A program made the position numbers and the translations under genes. From contig JAVBLP010000014.1 of the NCBI GenBank assembly GCA_031553505.1, forward strand, positions 19,836 to 83,835: a stretch of DNA of 64,000 nt. The letters are read 5' to 3'. The notes beneath the pieces were generated by a model. That model searched no databases, had not been told where the DNA came from, and was given only the letters and a program-made list of their open reading frames with translations. The DNA comes from JAVBLP01 sp031553505. Lineage in GTDB: Bacteria > Elusimicrobiota > Endomicrobiia > Endomicrobiales > Endomicrobiaceae. Position 1 is the stretch's first letter; each line of letters starts with the position of its first letter. This document shows, piece by piece, positions 51,503-60,617 of this stretch.

Positions 51503-52787
51503 AAAATTTATTAGTTCTCTGTTTTTTTTATTTTTTGCCGCAGTCCTTTATGCGCAGAACGTAGATATTTATCTGTCTCTTTCAGCTACGGGGAAAAGGT
51601 CTGACATAGCGGTAGAATCTTTTTCCGCGCCGTATAAAACCGCAGATGACGTAAAATACTCGCAGCTCTTAAAAGAAGTTATACAAAACGATTTGATACT
51701 CAGCAGGTATTTCAATATAATACTCGGCGACCCTGGCGACAAAATGCCTTTTGACGCGAAGATGTCTTTTTGGGAATCCAAAGGCGCTTCGGTGCTTTTT
51801 ACGGCTTCCGTGAAAACTAAACTCGACCAGATTACTTTTGACGTAAAGCTTTACGATGTAATTTCAGGGGAAATAATCTGGAAAGAAACCTATAAAAACG
51901 ATGCCATTAATTACAGAAGCATGGCGCACGTCGTTAGCAATGAGATAGTTAAAAGATTTACCGGCGAAAACGGCATTGCAATGTCAAAAATAGCGTTTAT
52001 AAATAACAGCACCCGCTTTAAAGAATTGTATGTGATAGATTATGACGGATATAATTTGAGAAGGCTCACAAAAGACAATAAGCTTAATATTTTGCCTAAA
52101 TGGTCTCCTGACGGCGAACAGATAATCTATACAAGCTACTTATATAACAACCCCGATTTATTCTCTTTTAACTCCGTTAAAAACAGGCGCAGCATAATTT
52201 CCAAATACCAAGGGCTTAACGCTGCCGGTAATTTTTCTCCTGACGGGCAGAAAATACTTTTAACTTTATCGCGCGGGCGCTATCCTAATCTGTATTTGAT
52301 CAACATAAACGGCGAAATTCTGCGCAGGATGACGGACGGTTCTTATATTGATACCAGCCCTTCTTTCGCCCCTAACGGGCAGGAAATAGTGTTTATTTCC
52401 GACAGACCAGGCTATCCGCAGCTTTATATCATGAGCATTGACGGCGGCAATTTAAGAAGGCTTACAACGGAAGGTTTCTGCGATTCTCCGGCATGGTCTC
52501 CGAGAGGCGATAAAATAGTATTTACCATGAGGCAGCCTAAAGGCAACTACGATTTATACGTTTATGATTTGCCGACTTCCAACATAACAAAACTCACTAA
52601 CAACCAGAGAAATAATGAAAACCCGACTTGGTCTCCGGACGGGCGTTTTGTAGTATTTTCGTCAAACAGATCAGGCAATAATGAGATATACATAATGGCG
52701 ATTGACGGTTCCGGCACGAGAAAACTCGCGGAAATTCCGGGTACGTCTTACACACCGTCATGGTCGCCTAATATTGAGTACAATTAA
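51480..52787 (+). CDS. tolB: Tol-Pal beta-propeller protein TolB
   Basis: A 435-residue periplasmic protein: signal peptide (about 1-25, ending VLYAQN), an alpha/beta N-terminal domain (to about 155) and a six-bladed propeller with the repeated S(P/F)xxSPDG(E/Q/R)xIxFxS(D/N)R motif. It binds Pal and is pulled by TolA. The start is TTG 51480, inside the end of the TolA-like gene; signal peptide length and RBS-like AGGAG upstream (51471) support it. Confidence 0.93.
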   Translation: MNLKTNIKKFISSLFFLFFAAVLYAQNVDIYLSLSATGKRSDIAVESFSAPYKTADDVKYSQLLKEVIQNDLILSRYFNIILGDPGDKMPFDAKMSFWESKGASVLFTASVKTKLDQITFDVKLYDVISGEIIWKETYKNDAINYRSMAHVVSNEIVKRFTGENGIAMSKIAFINNSTRFKELYVIDYDGYNLRRLTKDNKLNILPKWSPDGEQIIYTSYLYNNPDLFSFNSVKNRRSIISKYQGLNAAGNFSPDGQKILLTLSRGRYPNLYLININGEILRRMTDGSYIDTSPSFAPNGQEIVFISDRPGYPQLYIMSIDGGNLRRLTTEGFCDSPAWSPRGDKIVFTMRQPKGNYDLYVYDLPTSNITKLTNNQRNNENPTWSPDGRFVVFSSNRSGNNEIYIMAIDGSGTRKLAEIPGTSYTPSWSPNIEYN

Positions 52788-52812
52788 TAAGAAGTTATAT
52801 AAGGGGAAATAA

Positions 52813-53481
52813 ATGTTTGAAGGTTTAAATTTTTTTCAGATACTGCATTTGGGCGGGTGGGCGTTGTACGTGCTTGTCGCCGCGTCAATTCTTTCAATAA
52901 CCGTTATTATCTATAAACTTGTCGAATTTTGGCAAAAGTCGAAGATAACGAGGAATGACTTTATCCAGAAACTTGTCAATAAATTAAGAAAAAACAAAAT
53001 TGACGAAGCGATAATAATGTGCGAAGGGCTTGATACCCCGATGGCGCCTATAGCGCAGGCAGGACTTGTCGCGTACCGCGATAAAGACGGTAATGTCAGC
53101 GAAGCCATGGACAGGGAAATAATGATTGAAACCGTAAAACTCGAAAGGTTTACAACTATTTTAGGCACCATCGGAAGCATTGCCGTGTATATCGGCCTTT
53201 TTGGTACGGTTTTGGGAATTATCAGGGCGTTTCACGACATTTCAGCTGTTGGTTCCGGAGGCATAACGATAGTCATCCGCGGCGTTTCTGAAGCGCTTAT
53301 TGCCACGGCTGCAGGGCTTTTTGTCGCAATTCCGGCGGTTATAGCGTATAACTTTTTCATAAAACTTATTGATAAGTTTGTAGTTGACATGGAATACTGC
53401 GCTTCAGCCGTTGAGGATTTTCTTGCAGTAAAACCCGCGGAAACCGCAAAAAAAGAAGAAAAGAAACATGAAGAGAAATAG
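52813..53481 (+). CDS. tolQ: TolQ/ExbB-family proton-channel subunit
   Basis: A 222-residue inner-membrane protein with three helices (about 13-36, 118-143, 155-185). The conserved MotA/TolQ/ExbB stretch GLFGTVLGIIRAFHDIS and the SEALIATAAGLFVAIPAVIAYN helix with the channel Thr are present. Together with TolR it uses proton motive force to drive the TolA-like protein. Overlaps tolR by 14 nt; the acidic/Lys-rich tail is unremarkable. Confidence 0.93.
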   Translation: MFEGLNFFQILHLGGWALYVLVAASILSITVIIYKLVEFWQKSKITRNDFIQKLVNKLRKNKIDEAIIMCEGLDTPMAPIAQAGLVAYRDKDGNVSEAMDREIMIETVKLERFTTILGTIGSIAVYIGLFGTVLGIIRAFHDISAVGSGGITIVIRGVSEALIATAAGLFVAIPAVIAYNFFIKLIDKFVVDMEYCASAVEDFLAVKPAETAKKEEKKHEEK

Positions 53482-53881
53482 AAAAAGAACAAAAGTAATG
53501 GCTGAAATCAACATAACTCCTTTTACGGATGTTATTCTTGTGCTGCTTATTATTTTTATGATAACAACTCCTATGCTTATGCAGCCGGGGATAAAGGTAA
53601 ACCTGCCTAAAAGCCAGACTACGGATAATGAAGATTCTACTAATATAGAAGTTTTAATCTCAAAAGACGGTCATGTGCATATGAACGGCAAGCAGATTCA
53701 CGACAGCAACGTAGAATCTATGGTAAGAAGCCAGCTTGGCGCTTCCCCTTCAAAGCCGGTAGTGATTAAAGGCGATAAAGACGTAAAATATGATTATGTT
53801 ATAAAGTTTATGGATACGGCAAAAAAGGCCGGGGCAACTAAATTTGCCCTTGCGGTTGATAATACGGTTATACCGCAGTAA
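53468..53881 (+). CDS. tolR: TolR/ExbD-family protein
   Basis: A 137-residue protein with a short basic N-terminus, one helix (about 17-38) carrying the essential Asp in INITPFTDVILVLLIIFMI, and a periplasmic ExbD/TolR domain. Forms the energy-coupling unit with TolQ. The 14-nt overlap with tolQ implies coupled translation and fixed stoichiometry. Confidence 0.94.
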   Translation: MKRNRKRTKVMAEINITPFTDVILVLLIIFMITTPMLMQPGIKVNLPKSQTTDNEDSTNIEVLISKDGHVHMNGKQIHDSNVESMVRSQLGASPSKPVVIKGDKDVKYDYVIKFMDTAKKAGATKFALAVDNTVIPQ

Positions 53882-53900
53882 AAAATAAAACGGGACAGAA

Positions 53901-55235
53901 ATGAAAATTAAAGCAATAAATTGGATGTTGTTTTTCTTATGTGCCATCGCGGGAGCGGGGCTTGTTTTTTATTCTCCTATGACTTTGTTTGACCTTATAA
54001 CCGGCGCGAAAGCGGAAGGTTTTTCTATAACATGGCCCTTGGCAAGATACTTTACCGAGCCTTTTTACGCCTTTTCTTTTTACGGACTAACGCTTGAAAG
54101 GGCGTTTTATAAGCCCGCGGTAATATCTTGGGCAGCATGGACAGCCGCGGTTGTTTTCATTTACTCTATAGTTACAAAAAAGACTGTCGGGCAATTTTTG
54201 ATCAAACTTCTTTACGGATTGGTTTTTCTTGCCACGTTTTTTGTTTTTGTAGCGTTTATACCGCTGCCGGGCCCCAAACTTAACAAGCCTGAAGGGTATG
54301 TTGCCGCGGATATTCACTCCCACACTGTTAACTCGCACGACAATATTTCGCTTCCCTGTTCAAATTTGAAATTTCACAGGCTTCAGGGTTTTGATTTCTT
54401 TTTTATAACGGAGCATAACCACACTAAAGGTTTTAATAAATTTCCCGAAGAAACAAAGGGGAAAGAAGTTTTTCCCGGAATGCAGATGCAGACAAAAGAC
54501 GGCGTTTCGGTGCTTTTGCTTTCATCCAAACAATTTGACGGCGAAGAATATAAAAATTTGAGGCTTCCTGAAATAATAGAAAAAGCCCATAAAAACAATA
54601 TGCTTGTCATTATGCCGCATTGGTGGAAATGGCATAAACATACATTTAACGAACTCAAAGGGCTCGGAATAGACGGCTTTGAAATTTACAATACAGGCTA
54701 CAGATATTTTGATGAAGAAGAAATGCATAATCTTATTGATTTTTCAAATGAAAATAAGCTTATGATGTTTGGCACCACCGATTGGCACGGGTGGGGATAT
54801 ATGACAGATGTCTGGACTGTGTTTAAAGGTTCCAAAGATGTAAACTTACAGCTTCAGCTTTCTAAAAACCCGGAAACGAAAGTAATACTTTACAGGGAAA
54901 AACAGTCTGCCGCGCCTTTAAGGTTTGTTTTTGAGCCGTTTATGGCATTTTATTATTATGTAAAGAATGCTGAAATTCACTCTCTTTTTGCGTTTATGGC
55001 ATGGTTTGCGGTAATTTTTATATTTATGGCTTCAAAAGCGGCAAAATATATAGTAAAGTACGTTCCGCTTATACTGGCAGCTGTTTTCGGAGTGCTTACT
55101 GTGTGTTACTATCTTTTAAGCCTGTACGCGCAGGGGCTAAACCAAATTATTCCTTTTACCATAGTGCCGGCTTCACTCGGATTCTGCCTGCTTTGGGCTA
55201 TAATTTGGAGACTTAATGGAAAAACTATTCAATAA
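53901..55235 (+). CDS. Membrane-anchored PHP-domain phosphoesterase
   Basis: A 444-residue protein with about three N-terminal helices (7-25, 72-92, 100-121), a central PHP domain and three C-terminal helices (about 360-440). PHP metal ligands are visible: DIHSHT (D137, H139, H141), TEHN, MPHWW and TTDWHGW. PHP domains hydrolyse phosphoesters with two or three metals; here the site would face one side of the membrane. Substrate unknown. The 20-nt overlap with a GT39-like gene suggests joint action on an envelope lipid-sugar, which is inference. Confidence 0.78.
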   Translation: MKIKAINWMLFFLCAIAGAGLVFYSPMTLFDLITGAKAEGFSITWPLARYFTEPFYAFSFYGLTLERAFYKPAVISWAAWTAAVVFIYSIVTKKTVGQFLIKLLYGLVFLATFFVFVAFIPLPGPKLNKPEGYVAADIHSHTVNSHDNISLPCSNLKFHRLQGFDFFFITEHNHTKGFNKFPEETKGKEVFPGMQMQTKDGVSVLLLSSKQFDGEEYKNLRLPEIIEKAHKNNMLVIMPHWWKWHKHTFNELKGLGIDGFEIYNTGYRYFDEEEMHNLIDFSNENKLMMFGTTDWHGWGYMTDVWTVFKGSKDVNLQLQLSKNPETKVILYREKQSAAPLRFVFEPFMAFYYYVKNAEIHSLFAFMAWFAVIFIFMASKAAKYIVKYVPLILAAVFGVLTVCYYLLSLYAQGLNQIIPFTIVPASLGFCLLWAIIWRLNGKTIQ

Positions 55236-56643
55236 AAGAAATGCCGTTATAGTTGTCTGCGCGGCAGTAATCTTTAAAATCTTTGTATCTGCCGTTTTAG
55301 AACTTCACCCCGATGAAGCGTATTACTGGCTTTGGTCACAGCACCTTTCGTTAGGTTATTATGACCATTCGCCTATGATTGCTTACTTTATCAAACTTAC
55401 CACCTTGTTTTCAGATGCTGAAGTGTTTGTCAGGCTTTCTTCAGTCCTTGTAACAATAATATTAAGCGTGTTGATGTGGAAATTTGCTAAAAAGCTTTTT
55501 AGCGAAACGGTCGCCGCCGCTTCCGTTATAGCGGTAAACACGCTGCCGCTTATGCTTATCGGTTCAATAATAATAACCCCCGATACCCCTGTATTTCTGT
55601 TCTATTCGTTTACATTGTATTTTTTATGGCGTTTATCTGAAACCGGACAGACAAAATACTGGTATATTACCGGCGTCTTTTTCGGTTTAACTCTTCTTTC
55701 AAAGTATACCGGCATATTGTTTATGCCCTGCCTGCTTATATATATGATTTTAGATAAAAAACTTGGCTGGTTCAAAAATAAACACTTCTATTTGATGTTT
55801 GTAACGGCTTTTATAGTTTTTCTGCCTGTAGTGATATGGAATTTAAATAACGGGCTGATTTCATTTCTATACCAGCTAAACCACGGTTTATACAGTACAA
55901 AACTCAAATTTAACTTCATTTTTGAATATTTAGGCGGCCAATGCCTTGTTGCCGGGCCGTTTATCTTTATAGCAGGCTTGATTGCGAGTATAGCGTACTT
56001 TAAATCAAAAGATTCCAGAAAAATTTTTCTTGCTTCTTTTTCAATTCCTGTTATACTTTTCTTTGTTTTCACGGCGCTTAAAAGAAATCCGGGAGCAAAC
56101 TGGCCTTCTTTCGCGTATTTTGCGTTCAGCATAATGGCTGTAGAGTTTTTAATAGACGGCGCAACGAAGTTTAAAAAGAACATACTCATAATAGGCGTAG
56201 CATTTAATACTGCCGCATCCGTACTGGTAGGGCTGCACGCGGCATATGGAGTAGTGCCTATATATAAGTTTTCTGAAAAAGCGGCGGTAGCGGACGCGAC
56301 AAACTGGTTTTCCGGATGGGGCATTTTAGGAAATGAACTTTTGAAAAAAGACGTGAAGTACGCGGTAACGCATTCGCACCAGTGGGGCGGCGCGATAGCG
56401 TATTATACAAAAGGAAAAATACCGGTGTTTCTATATAATGACAGGCGTAACCAGTTTGGATATTGGCCTATAGCCGATGATTTGGAAACGTCAAAAACCG
56501 CAATGGTCTTTATAGACAACAGAATGGAAGACGATTTTACGGCAATAGAAGGGGTGGAAGTAATACAGGTTTATAGAAACGGTCTTCCCGTAAGGCAGTA
56601 CGCCATAAAAGAAGTTGACGGATATAAAATACCGGCGCGTTAA
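55216..56643 (+). CDS. GT39-family (ArnT/PMT-like) membrane glycosyltransferase
   Basis: A 475-residue multi-spanning protein (about ten helices). The first luminal loop has HPDEAYYW with the acidic pair typical of GT39/GT-C transferases, followed by YYDHSPMIAYFIK. The family moves a sugar from a polyprenyl phosphate donor to lipid A, protein or other acceptors. C-terminal ~120 residues form a small soluble domain. Acceptor unknown. Overlaps the PHP gene by 20 nt. Confidence 0.88.
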   Translation: MEKLFNKRNAVIVVCAAVIFKIFVSAVLELHPDEAYYWLWSQHLSLGYYDHSPMIAYFIKLTTLFSDAEVFVRLSSVLVTIILSVLMWKFAKKLFSETVAAASVIAVNTLPLMLIGSIIITPDTPVFLFYSFTLYFLWRLSETGQTKYWYITGVFFGLTLLSKYTGILFMPCLLIYMILDKKLGWFKNKHFYLMFVTAFIVFLPVVIWNLNNGLISFLYQLNHGLYSTKLKFNFIFEYLGGQCLVAGPFIFIAGLIASIAYFKSKDSRKIFLASFSIPVILFFVFTALKRNPGANWPSFAYFAFSIMAVEFLIDGATKFKKNILIIGVAFNTAASVLVGLHAAYGVVPIYKFSEKAAVADATNWFSGWGILGNELLKKDVKYAVTHSHQWGGAIAYYTKGKIPVFLYNDRRNQFGYWPIADDLETSKTAMVFIDNRMEDDFTAIEGVEVIQVYRNGLPVRQYAIKEVDGYKIPAR

Positions 56644-56656
56644 ACGGAGCATATAC

Positions 56657-57961
56657 TTGAAAAAAGCAGCAATGATACTATCAGCGGTTATGTTTTTTAC
56701 GGCAGCGGCTTTTGCCGGCCCGCTGGAAAAAAATTTAATAGCTTCGGCCAAAGAAAACAACTCTAAATCCGTAAAGACCTGCCTTTCCGGCGGCGCAAGC
56801 CCAAACGCTAAAGATTCACTAGGCAATTCAGCCCTTGTAATCGCAGTAAATAACGGAAATGAAAGCATGGCGGAAGACCTTATAAGGCAGGGCGCTTATA
56901 CAAGCGAAAGCTATATGAGGGGAATGAGCGTTTTGATGCTTGCCATAAACAAGCAGATGGAAAAAACAGCAAGCCTTTTAATTAAAAACGGTGCGGATAC
57001 AACGGTACAGCTTAGCAACGGAACAAACGCGCTTATGATGGCAAGCGAAAGAAACCTTGCAAATGTTGTAAGTGAAATTATCCTTACTAGGCAGGTAGAT
57101 ATAAATAAGAAAAACAAAGAAGGTTATACAGCGCTTTCAATTGCAATAAAAGAAGGCAATATTGAAGTAGCAAAACTTTTACATAAAAACGGCGCTGTGC
57201 CCGGAAATATTATTGAAGCCGCAATTTTGTCTGATATAAAAATATCCAGGGATCTGTTAAAGAACGGCGCTGATATCGAGATGCGAAATGACAGCGGGAT
57301 GACGCCGCTTCTGGTAGCTTTTTTAAGCGATGATTATTCGCTCGCCTCATTCCTGCTTGAAAACGGAGCTGACATAAATGCCAGGGATTATTACGGGATG
57401 ACGCCTGTGTTGGCGGCGGCTATGCTTAATAACGCTACATTAACGTCACTCGCAATTGAACATAAAGCAAATATACTGGCAAAGGACATTAACGGGCTTA
57501 CCCCGCTGATGTTTTTTGTTTTTTCAGGTAATTTGCACGCCATAGAGTTGATAGTAAAGTATGATAAGGCTTCAGTTAACAGTATCGACAATAATAAAAA
57601 TTCTCCGGTTGTTATGGCTGTTTGCAGGGGTGATAAAAGAATGACGCAGAAGCTGATTGAACACGGCGCGAATTTAAATTCCAGGTATTCTAAAAAAGCG
57701 CTGAATATTGCCGTTTATTCCGGCAATCTTGATTTGGCGGCAATTCTTCTGCAAAACGGCGCAAGGGTAAACGCAAAAGATATAAACGGAGTGCCTCCGT
57801 TAATAGTTGCAGTAAGCAAAAATGATTACGCAACTGCCAAGTTTCTCATAGAAAACGGCGCCAGGATCAATGTTAAAGACTCATCAGGATTTACGCCGCT
57901 TGATTACGCAAAAAAATTCTCAAATGAAGACATGCTCCGCCTCTTAGGCTCCTCAAAGTAA
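56657..57961 (+). CDS. Exported ankyrin-repeat protein
   Basis: A 434-residue protein with a signal peptide (about 1-21, ending AAAFAGP) and about eleven or twelve ankyrin repeats covering the rest (recurrent NGADINARDYYGMTPVLAAAM, NGARVNAKDINGVPPLIVAVSK pattern). Ankyrin stacks bind proteins; with a signal peptide this one should work in the periplasm or outside. TTG 56657 is chosen over ATG 56615: CGGAG (56645-56649) is well placed and the signal peptide then starts at LKKAAM; the longer form overlaps the GT39 gene and adds a basic leader. Confidence 0.85.
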   Translation: MKKAAMILSAVMFFTAAAFAGPLEKNLIASAKENNSKSVKTCLSGGASPNAKDSLGNSALVIAVNNGNESMAEDLIRQGAYTSESYMRGMSVLMLAINKQMEKTASLLIKNGADTTVQLSNGTNALMMASERNLANVVSEIILTRQVDINKKNKEGYTALSIAIKEGNIEVAKLLHKNGAVPGNIIEAAILSDIKISRDLLKNGADIEMRNDSGMTPLLVAFLSDDYSLASFLLENGADINARDYYGMTPVLAAAMLNNATLTSLAIEHKANILAKDINGLTPLMFFVFSGNLHAIELIVKYDKASVNSIDNNKNSPVVMAVCRGDKRMTQKLIEHGANLNSRYSKKALNIAVYSGNLDLAAILLQNGARVNAKDINGVPPLIVAVSKNDYATAKFLIENGARINVKDSSGFTPLDYAKKFSNEDMLRLLGSSK

Positions 57962-57986
57962 AGCCGCTCAAAAATAAGCGATACGG

Positions 57987-58016
57987 TTGTAAAATCAATG
58001 CAAATTAATATATAAT
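57987..58016 (+). promoter_or_regulatory. Promoter of the WD40 gene unit
   Basis: TTGTAA (57987-57992), 18-nt spacer, TATAAT (58011-58016). About 40 nt before the WD40 start codon. Confidence 0.6.
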
Positions 58017-58056
58017 TAACAGGTAATATTTTTAACTATTCAAAAAGGAGTTTCTA

Positions 58057-59070
58057 ATGCGTTTTACAAAAATAATTCCAGCGTTTTTTATGTTGTTTGC
58101 CGCTACGTTTGTTTACGGGCAAGATTACCTTATGCATACGCTAATGACACATACAGACAATGCGAGATCAGTAGACTTTTCAAACGATGAAAAATACGTT
58201 TATTCCGCGGGGTATGATTACAGAATAGTTAAATGGAGAATAGATAATACCGAGAATGTCGTTTATCTTAACGGACATACCGATATAATCAACTGCGTCA
58301 GGGTAAGCCCTGACGGCAAAACAGTTGCTTCCGCTTCAAATGATTCCACTATCAAACTATGGTCCGAAAGGGCAAACAGCCTTATTAAAACCCTAAAAGG
58401 CCACGGCCATTACGTAAACAGCGTTAATTTTTCAAAAGACGGTAAAAGAATGGTTTCAGCAAGTTCCGATAAAACCGTAAGGGTGTGGTCTTCTGTTTCG
58501 CCTTACAGCGTCATCCGCACGTTTGTCGGTCACAAAGATATAGTCCGTGACGCGGTTTTCAGTCCGGACGGATTGTACGTAGTTTCTTGCGGAGAAGATA
58601 AAGCAATAAAAATATGGTCAATAAGGAACGGGGCGCTGATGCAAACGGCTACGCTTGACAATATGGTTGTTAACGTCAATTTCAGCCCTGACGGAAAGTA
58701 TCTCGCCTCAAGCGGTGATAAAAACCAGGCTCTGATATGGAAGTTTGCAAACGGAAAAATAACAAAGCACGCAGTGCTTATCGGGCATAACGGAGATGTT
58801 AATGCTGTTGCTTTTTCAAGAGACGGCAAAATTCTTGCGACTGCGAGCGATGACCGCGATATAAGGCTTTGGGATGTTTCAACCGGAAGGTATTTGATAT
58901 CGCTTATAGGCCACAATGACAGGGTTATCGACCTTGTTTTCGCAAAAAACACTAATATGCTTGTTTCGGCAAGCGATGACAGTACTATAAAAGTATGGGG
59001 AGTTTTCAATACGGGTGACCTTTTGAAAATGTACAGATCTCCTGACGATTCATTTGATAATGCAGAGTAA
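58057..59070 (+). CDS. Exported WD40-repeat protein
   Basis: A 337-residue protein with a signal peptide (about 1-21, ending TFVYGQD) and seven WD40 blades filling residues 28-330 (repeated GH...V..V.FS.DGK...SAS.D.TI(K/R)(L/I)W). WD40 propellers are binding platforms, rare in the bacterial periplasm. RBS AAAGGAG (58044-58050). Followed 21 nt later by the CNB gene and preceded by the ankyrin gene; all three look like structural or scaffolding parts. Confidence 0.87.
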   Translation: MRFTKIIPAFFMLFAATFVYGQDYLMHTLMTHTDNARSVDFSNDEKYVYSAGYDYRIVKWRIDNTENVVYLNGHTDIINCVRVSPDGKTVASASNDSTIKLWSERANSLIKTLKGHGHYVNSVNFSKDGKRMVSASSDKTVRVWSSVSPYSVIRTFVGHKDIVRDAVFSPDGLYVVSCGEDKAIKIWSIRNGALMQTATLDNMVVNVNFSPDGKYLASSGDKNQALIWKFANGKITKHAVLIGHNGDVNAVAFSRDGKILATASDDRDIRLWDVSTGRYLISLIGHNDRVIDLVFAKNTNMLVSASDDSTIKVWGVFNTGDLLKMYRSPDDSFDNAE

Positions 59071-59091
59071 AATTACCAGGGAGCCTGGCTA

Positions 59092-59547
59092 ATGTTAAAA
59101 AAACTTTTTGGATTTTTATTTATTGACGACGCGTTAAAAGCAGATGTTACTTTTCTCAAAAGAGTCGCGCTTTTTCAGGGCTTGTCTGACAGGGCTCTTT
59201 CAAAAATTGCGCTGATTGTTTTTAAAAAAAGCTATGTTGCCGGCGAAAAAGTATACGAAGAAAAACAGGAAGCAAACGTAGTTTACATTATAAAAGACGG
59301 CCAGATAAAAATTAACAATTCAAACAACGAAAAAACAGTTGAAGCGGACGATTTTTTCGGGGAAATTTCTCTTATAGAAAACAGAAAACACGATTCTTCC
59401 GCTGTAGCGCTTAAAGACAGCGAATTGTATATGATTTACAGGGTTAAGTTTGACGATATGGTTGATTCCGACGTTAAAACCGGATTGAAAATCATGAAAA
59501 ACCTTTCCACTATTTTTGCAACAAGGCTTAAATGCACCGAAATTTAA
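59092..59547 (+). CDS. Cyclic-nucleotide-binding domain protein
   Basis: A 151-residue protein consisting of one CNB (CRP/PKA-type) domain: FQGLSDRALSKIA, the beta-roll VVYIIKDGQIKI and the phosphate-binding-cassette region FFGEISLIENRKHDSSAVAL (about 98-117). The canonical PBC Arg is replaced by Lys-His/Ser context, so ligand binding is uncertain. No DNA-binding domain. RBS GGGAGCC. It may be a small regulator of a partner encoded nearby. Confidence 0.82.
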   Translation: MLKKLFGFLFIDDALKADVTFLKRVALFQGLSDRALSKIALIVFKKSYVAGEKVYEEKQEANVVYIIKDGQIKINNSNNEKTVEADDFFGEISLIENRKHDSSAVALKDSELYMIYRVKFDDMVDSDVKTGLKIMKNLSTIFATRLKCTEI

Positions 59548-59559
59548 TACGGGAATGAT

Positions 59560-60609
59560 ATGATAACGGAATCGTCAAAGAACAAAGTATTTGTGATTGC
59601 GATAATGATTTTTCTCGCGGTATGCCTTTTTCTGTATTTTGCACGGGGCATACTTACGCCTTTCCTGATTGCGGCTTTTCTTACGTATCTTTTATCTCCG
59701 TTAGTGCTAAAAATCCAGTCATACGGTTACAGGCGATGGGTGGCTGTCGCAATTATCGCGGTCATTTTTGTCGCTCTCATAGCTGTACTTCTGATAATAC
59801 TGATACCTTTGCTGATAGAAGAAATAGATAAATTAAAAGTAAACTTTTCCTCATATTATAATTATGTCGCCTCTCATATAGATTCATTAAAGACAAAACT
59901 TGAAAATGCGGTTCCTATTATAAAAGAATACCACGTTACAGACGTAGCGATGGAAAAAATCCGCTATTTTCTAACTTCGGAAGCGCAAAAAGTCCCCCAG
60001 TACATAATGAATATTTTTTCATTATTCTCAATTATTGTCTTAATTCCGACGCTTGTGCTGTTTATGCTGCTTGGCGAAAACCGAAGTATTCGCACAATCG
60101 TTGACCTTGTACCTTCAAGTTCGGTAGAGACAATGCTTTCGGTTATATACGAAATGGATTCTGTGTTAGGAAAGTTTATAAGAGGGCAGCTTATAGAAGC
60201 TTCTTTTGTAGGCATAATGTCCGTAATTGCATTAAGCATTTTTAACGTAAATTTTGCTTTGCTTATAGGTATAATTGCCGGTTTTGCAAATATGATACCT
60301 TATCTCGGCCCTTTTGTCGGGCTTGTAGTTGCATCCATTGTCGGACTTGTGCAGTACCAGGATGCGATGATTTTAGTAAAAATAATCCCTTCATTTTTAA
60401 TTATACAGTTTCTTGACAATAATATAGTGCAGCCCCTTGTTGTAGGGCAAAATGTTGATTTAAGCCCTGTTACAATGGTTTTTGCTATGCTTGCCGGCGC
60501 GCAGGTTTTCGGTTTTATCGGCATAGTTTTTGCCGTGCCTGTAATGGCAATAATTAAAACTATATCTTTTATGCTTATAAAGAAATATAAAAATTCACTT
60601 TCCGCCTAA
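59560..60609 (+). CDS. AI-2E family transporter (PerM/YdiK-like)
   Basis: A 349-residue polytopic membrane protein with about seven or eight helices. The N-terminal helix pair (9-45), a helical extracytoplasmic region (about 85-140) and the conserved C-terminal FLDNNIVQPLVVGQ...FGFIGIVFAVPVMA block match the family. Members export autoinducer-2 or act as Na+/H+ antiporters; the substrate here cannot be told. Starts 12 nt after the CNB gene and ends 8 nt before glgB. Confidence 0.9.
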   Translation: MITESSKNKVFVIAIMIFLAVCLFLYFARGILTPFLIAAFLTYLLSPLVLKIQSYGYRRWVAVAIIAVIFVALIAVLLIILIPLLIEEIDKLKVNFSSYYNYVASHIDSLKTKLENAVPIIKEYHVTDVAMEKIRYFLTSEAQKVPQYIMNIFSLFSIIVLIPTLVLFMLLGENRSIRTIVDLVPSSSVETMLSVIYEMDSVLGKFIRGQLIEASFVGIMSVIALSIFNVNFALLIGIIAGFANMIPYLGPFVGLVVASIVGLVQYQDAMILVKIIPSFLIIQFLDNNIVQPLVVGQNVDLSPVTMVFAMLAGAQVFGFIGIVFAVPVMAIIKTISFMLIKKYKNSLSA

Positions 60610-60617
60610 AGGGACTA

